Below, one piece after another: positions 6,296-6,419 of a DNA stretch of 6,419 nt (positions are counted from its first letter, which is position 1; each line of letters begins with the position of its first letter). The position numbers and the translations under genes are program-made. Source of the stretch: Lachnospiraceae bacterium (GTDB lineage: Bacteria; Bacillota; Clostridia; Lachnospirales; Lachnospiraceae); NCBI GenBank assembly GCA_029068665.1, contig JAIECC010000256.1, positions 1 to 6,419 on the forward strand. Reading direction: 5' to 3'. The notes under the pieces were generated by a model. It ran no database searches. It worked only from the letters and a program-made list of their open reading frames with translations, and was not told where the DNA came from.

Positions 6296-6323
6296 ATTGT
6301 ATCACATCTTTACCGTTTTTCAA
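6296..6323 (-). promoter_or_regulatory. SigA-type promoter of the six-gene operon
   Basis: On the - strand, -35 TTGAAA (6323-6318), a 16-base spacer and -10 TACAAT (6301-6296), preceded by TGA as an extended -10. The expected transcription start is near 6288-6291, giving a leader of about 80 nt before the VanW gene. No other convincing promoter was seen within the operon. Confidence 0.7.
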
Positions 6324-6343
6324 GAATTCATCTGCAAAATCCT

Positions 6344-6372
6344 TTGGAAATTATGATAGAATATGATATACT
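6344..6372 (+). promoter_or_regulatory. Divergent promoter-like sequence leading out of the window
   Basis: On the + strand, -35 TTGGAA (6344-6349), a 17-base spacer and -10 TATACT (6367-6372), with TGA directly before it as an extended -10. The expected start is near 6379. It lies back-to-back with the operon promoter, with 20 bases between the two -35 boxes, and would drive a gene to the right of the window. That gene is not visible here. Confidence 0.5.
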
Positions 6373-6419
6373 TAACGAAAATCACCTGTTTTCCTTACAT
6401 CATGCTTGGTACACCAATA

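Noticed and set aside
6402..6419. ATG at 6402 on the + strand as the start of a divergent gene
   Set aside because: Only six codons are visible and there is no Shine-Dalgarno site, so it cannot be supported from this window.

Overview
The window looks like a piece of a low-to-moderate G+C chromosome from the Bacillota, most likely class Clostridia and plausibly Lachnospiraceae. This rests on the style of the proteins (a VanW-domain exported protein, a CheX-type phosphatase, an Lrp/aminotransferase pair, a histidine kinase with an HDFRSPL H-box), strong AGGAGG-type ribosome binding sites, and tight head-to-tail gene packing. The family placement is inference. I see no insertion sequence, phage gene, CRISPR array, tRNA or rRNA.

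Layout. Positions 1-1100 (+ strand) hold the 3' part of a membrane sensor histidine kinase whose start lies outside the window. Everything from about 6300 down to 1088 reads on the - strand as one apparent six-gene operon. In transcription order it encodes: an exported VanW-domain protein (6209-4722); an AIR-synthase/HypE-like protein without the HypE C-terminal cysteine (4725-3718); an Lrp/AsnC-family protein (3705-3223); a class I PLP aminotransferase (3226-2066); a CheX-family protein (2054-1587); and the tRNA wobble methyltransferase TrmL (1579-1088). Junctions are -4, +12, -4, +11 and +7 bases, so translational coupling is likely throughout. The operon end overlaps the kinase gene tail to tail by 13 bases, with no visible terminator.

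Upstream, 6210-6419 is the only real intergenic stretch. It holds a good SigA-type promoter for the operon (-35 TTGAAA, 16-base spacer, extended -10 TGaTACAAT). It also holds a second, divergent promoter-like sequence (+ strand, TTGGAA-17-TATACT) pointing out of the window. The predicted leader of about 80 nt contains a two-stem inverted repeat just before the ribosome binding site and a 22-codon upstream ORF whose stop overlaps the VanW gene start as ATGA.

Functionally the operon mixes envelope, small-molecule, regulatory, phosphatase and tRNA-modification genes. The most cohesive part is the Lrp-like protein plus aminotransferase (ATGA overlap), with the AIRS-like enzyme directly upstream, which suggests a small amino-acid-related module of unknown substrate. 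The most unusual points are the acidic putative recognition helix of the Lrp-like protein, the cysteine-less HypE-like protein, and the structured leader with its coupled small ORF.
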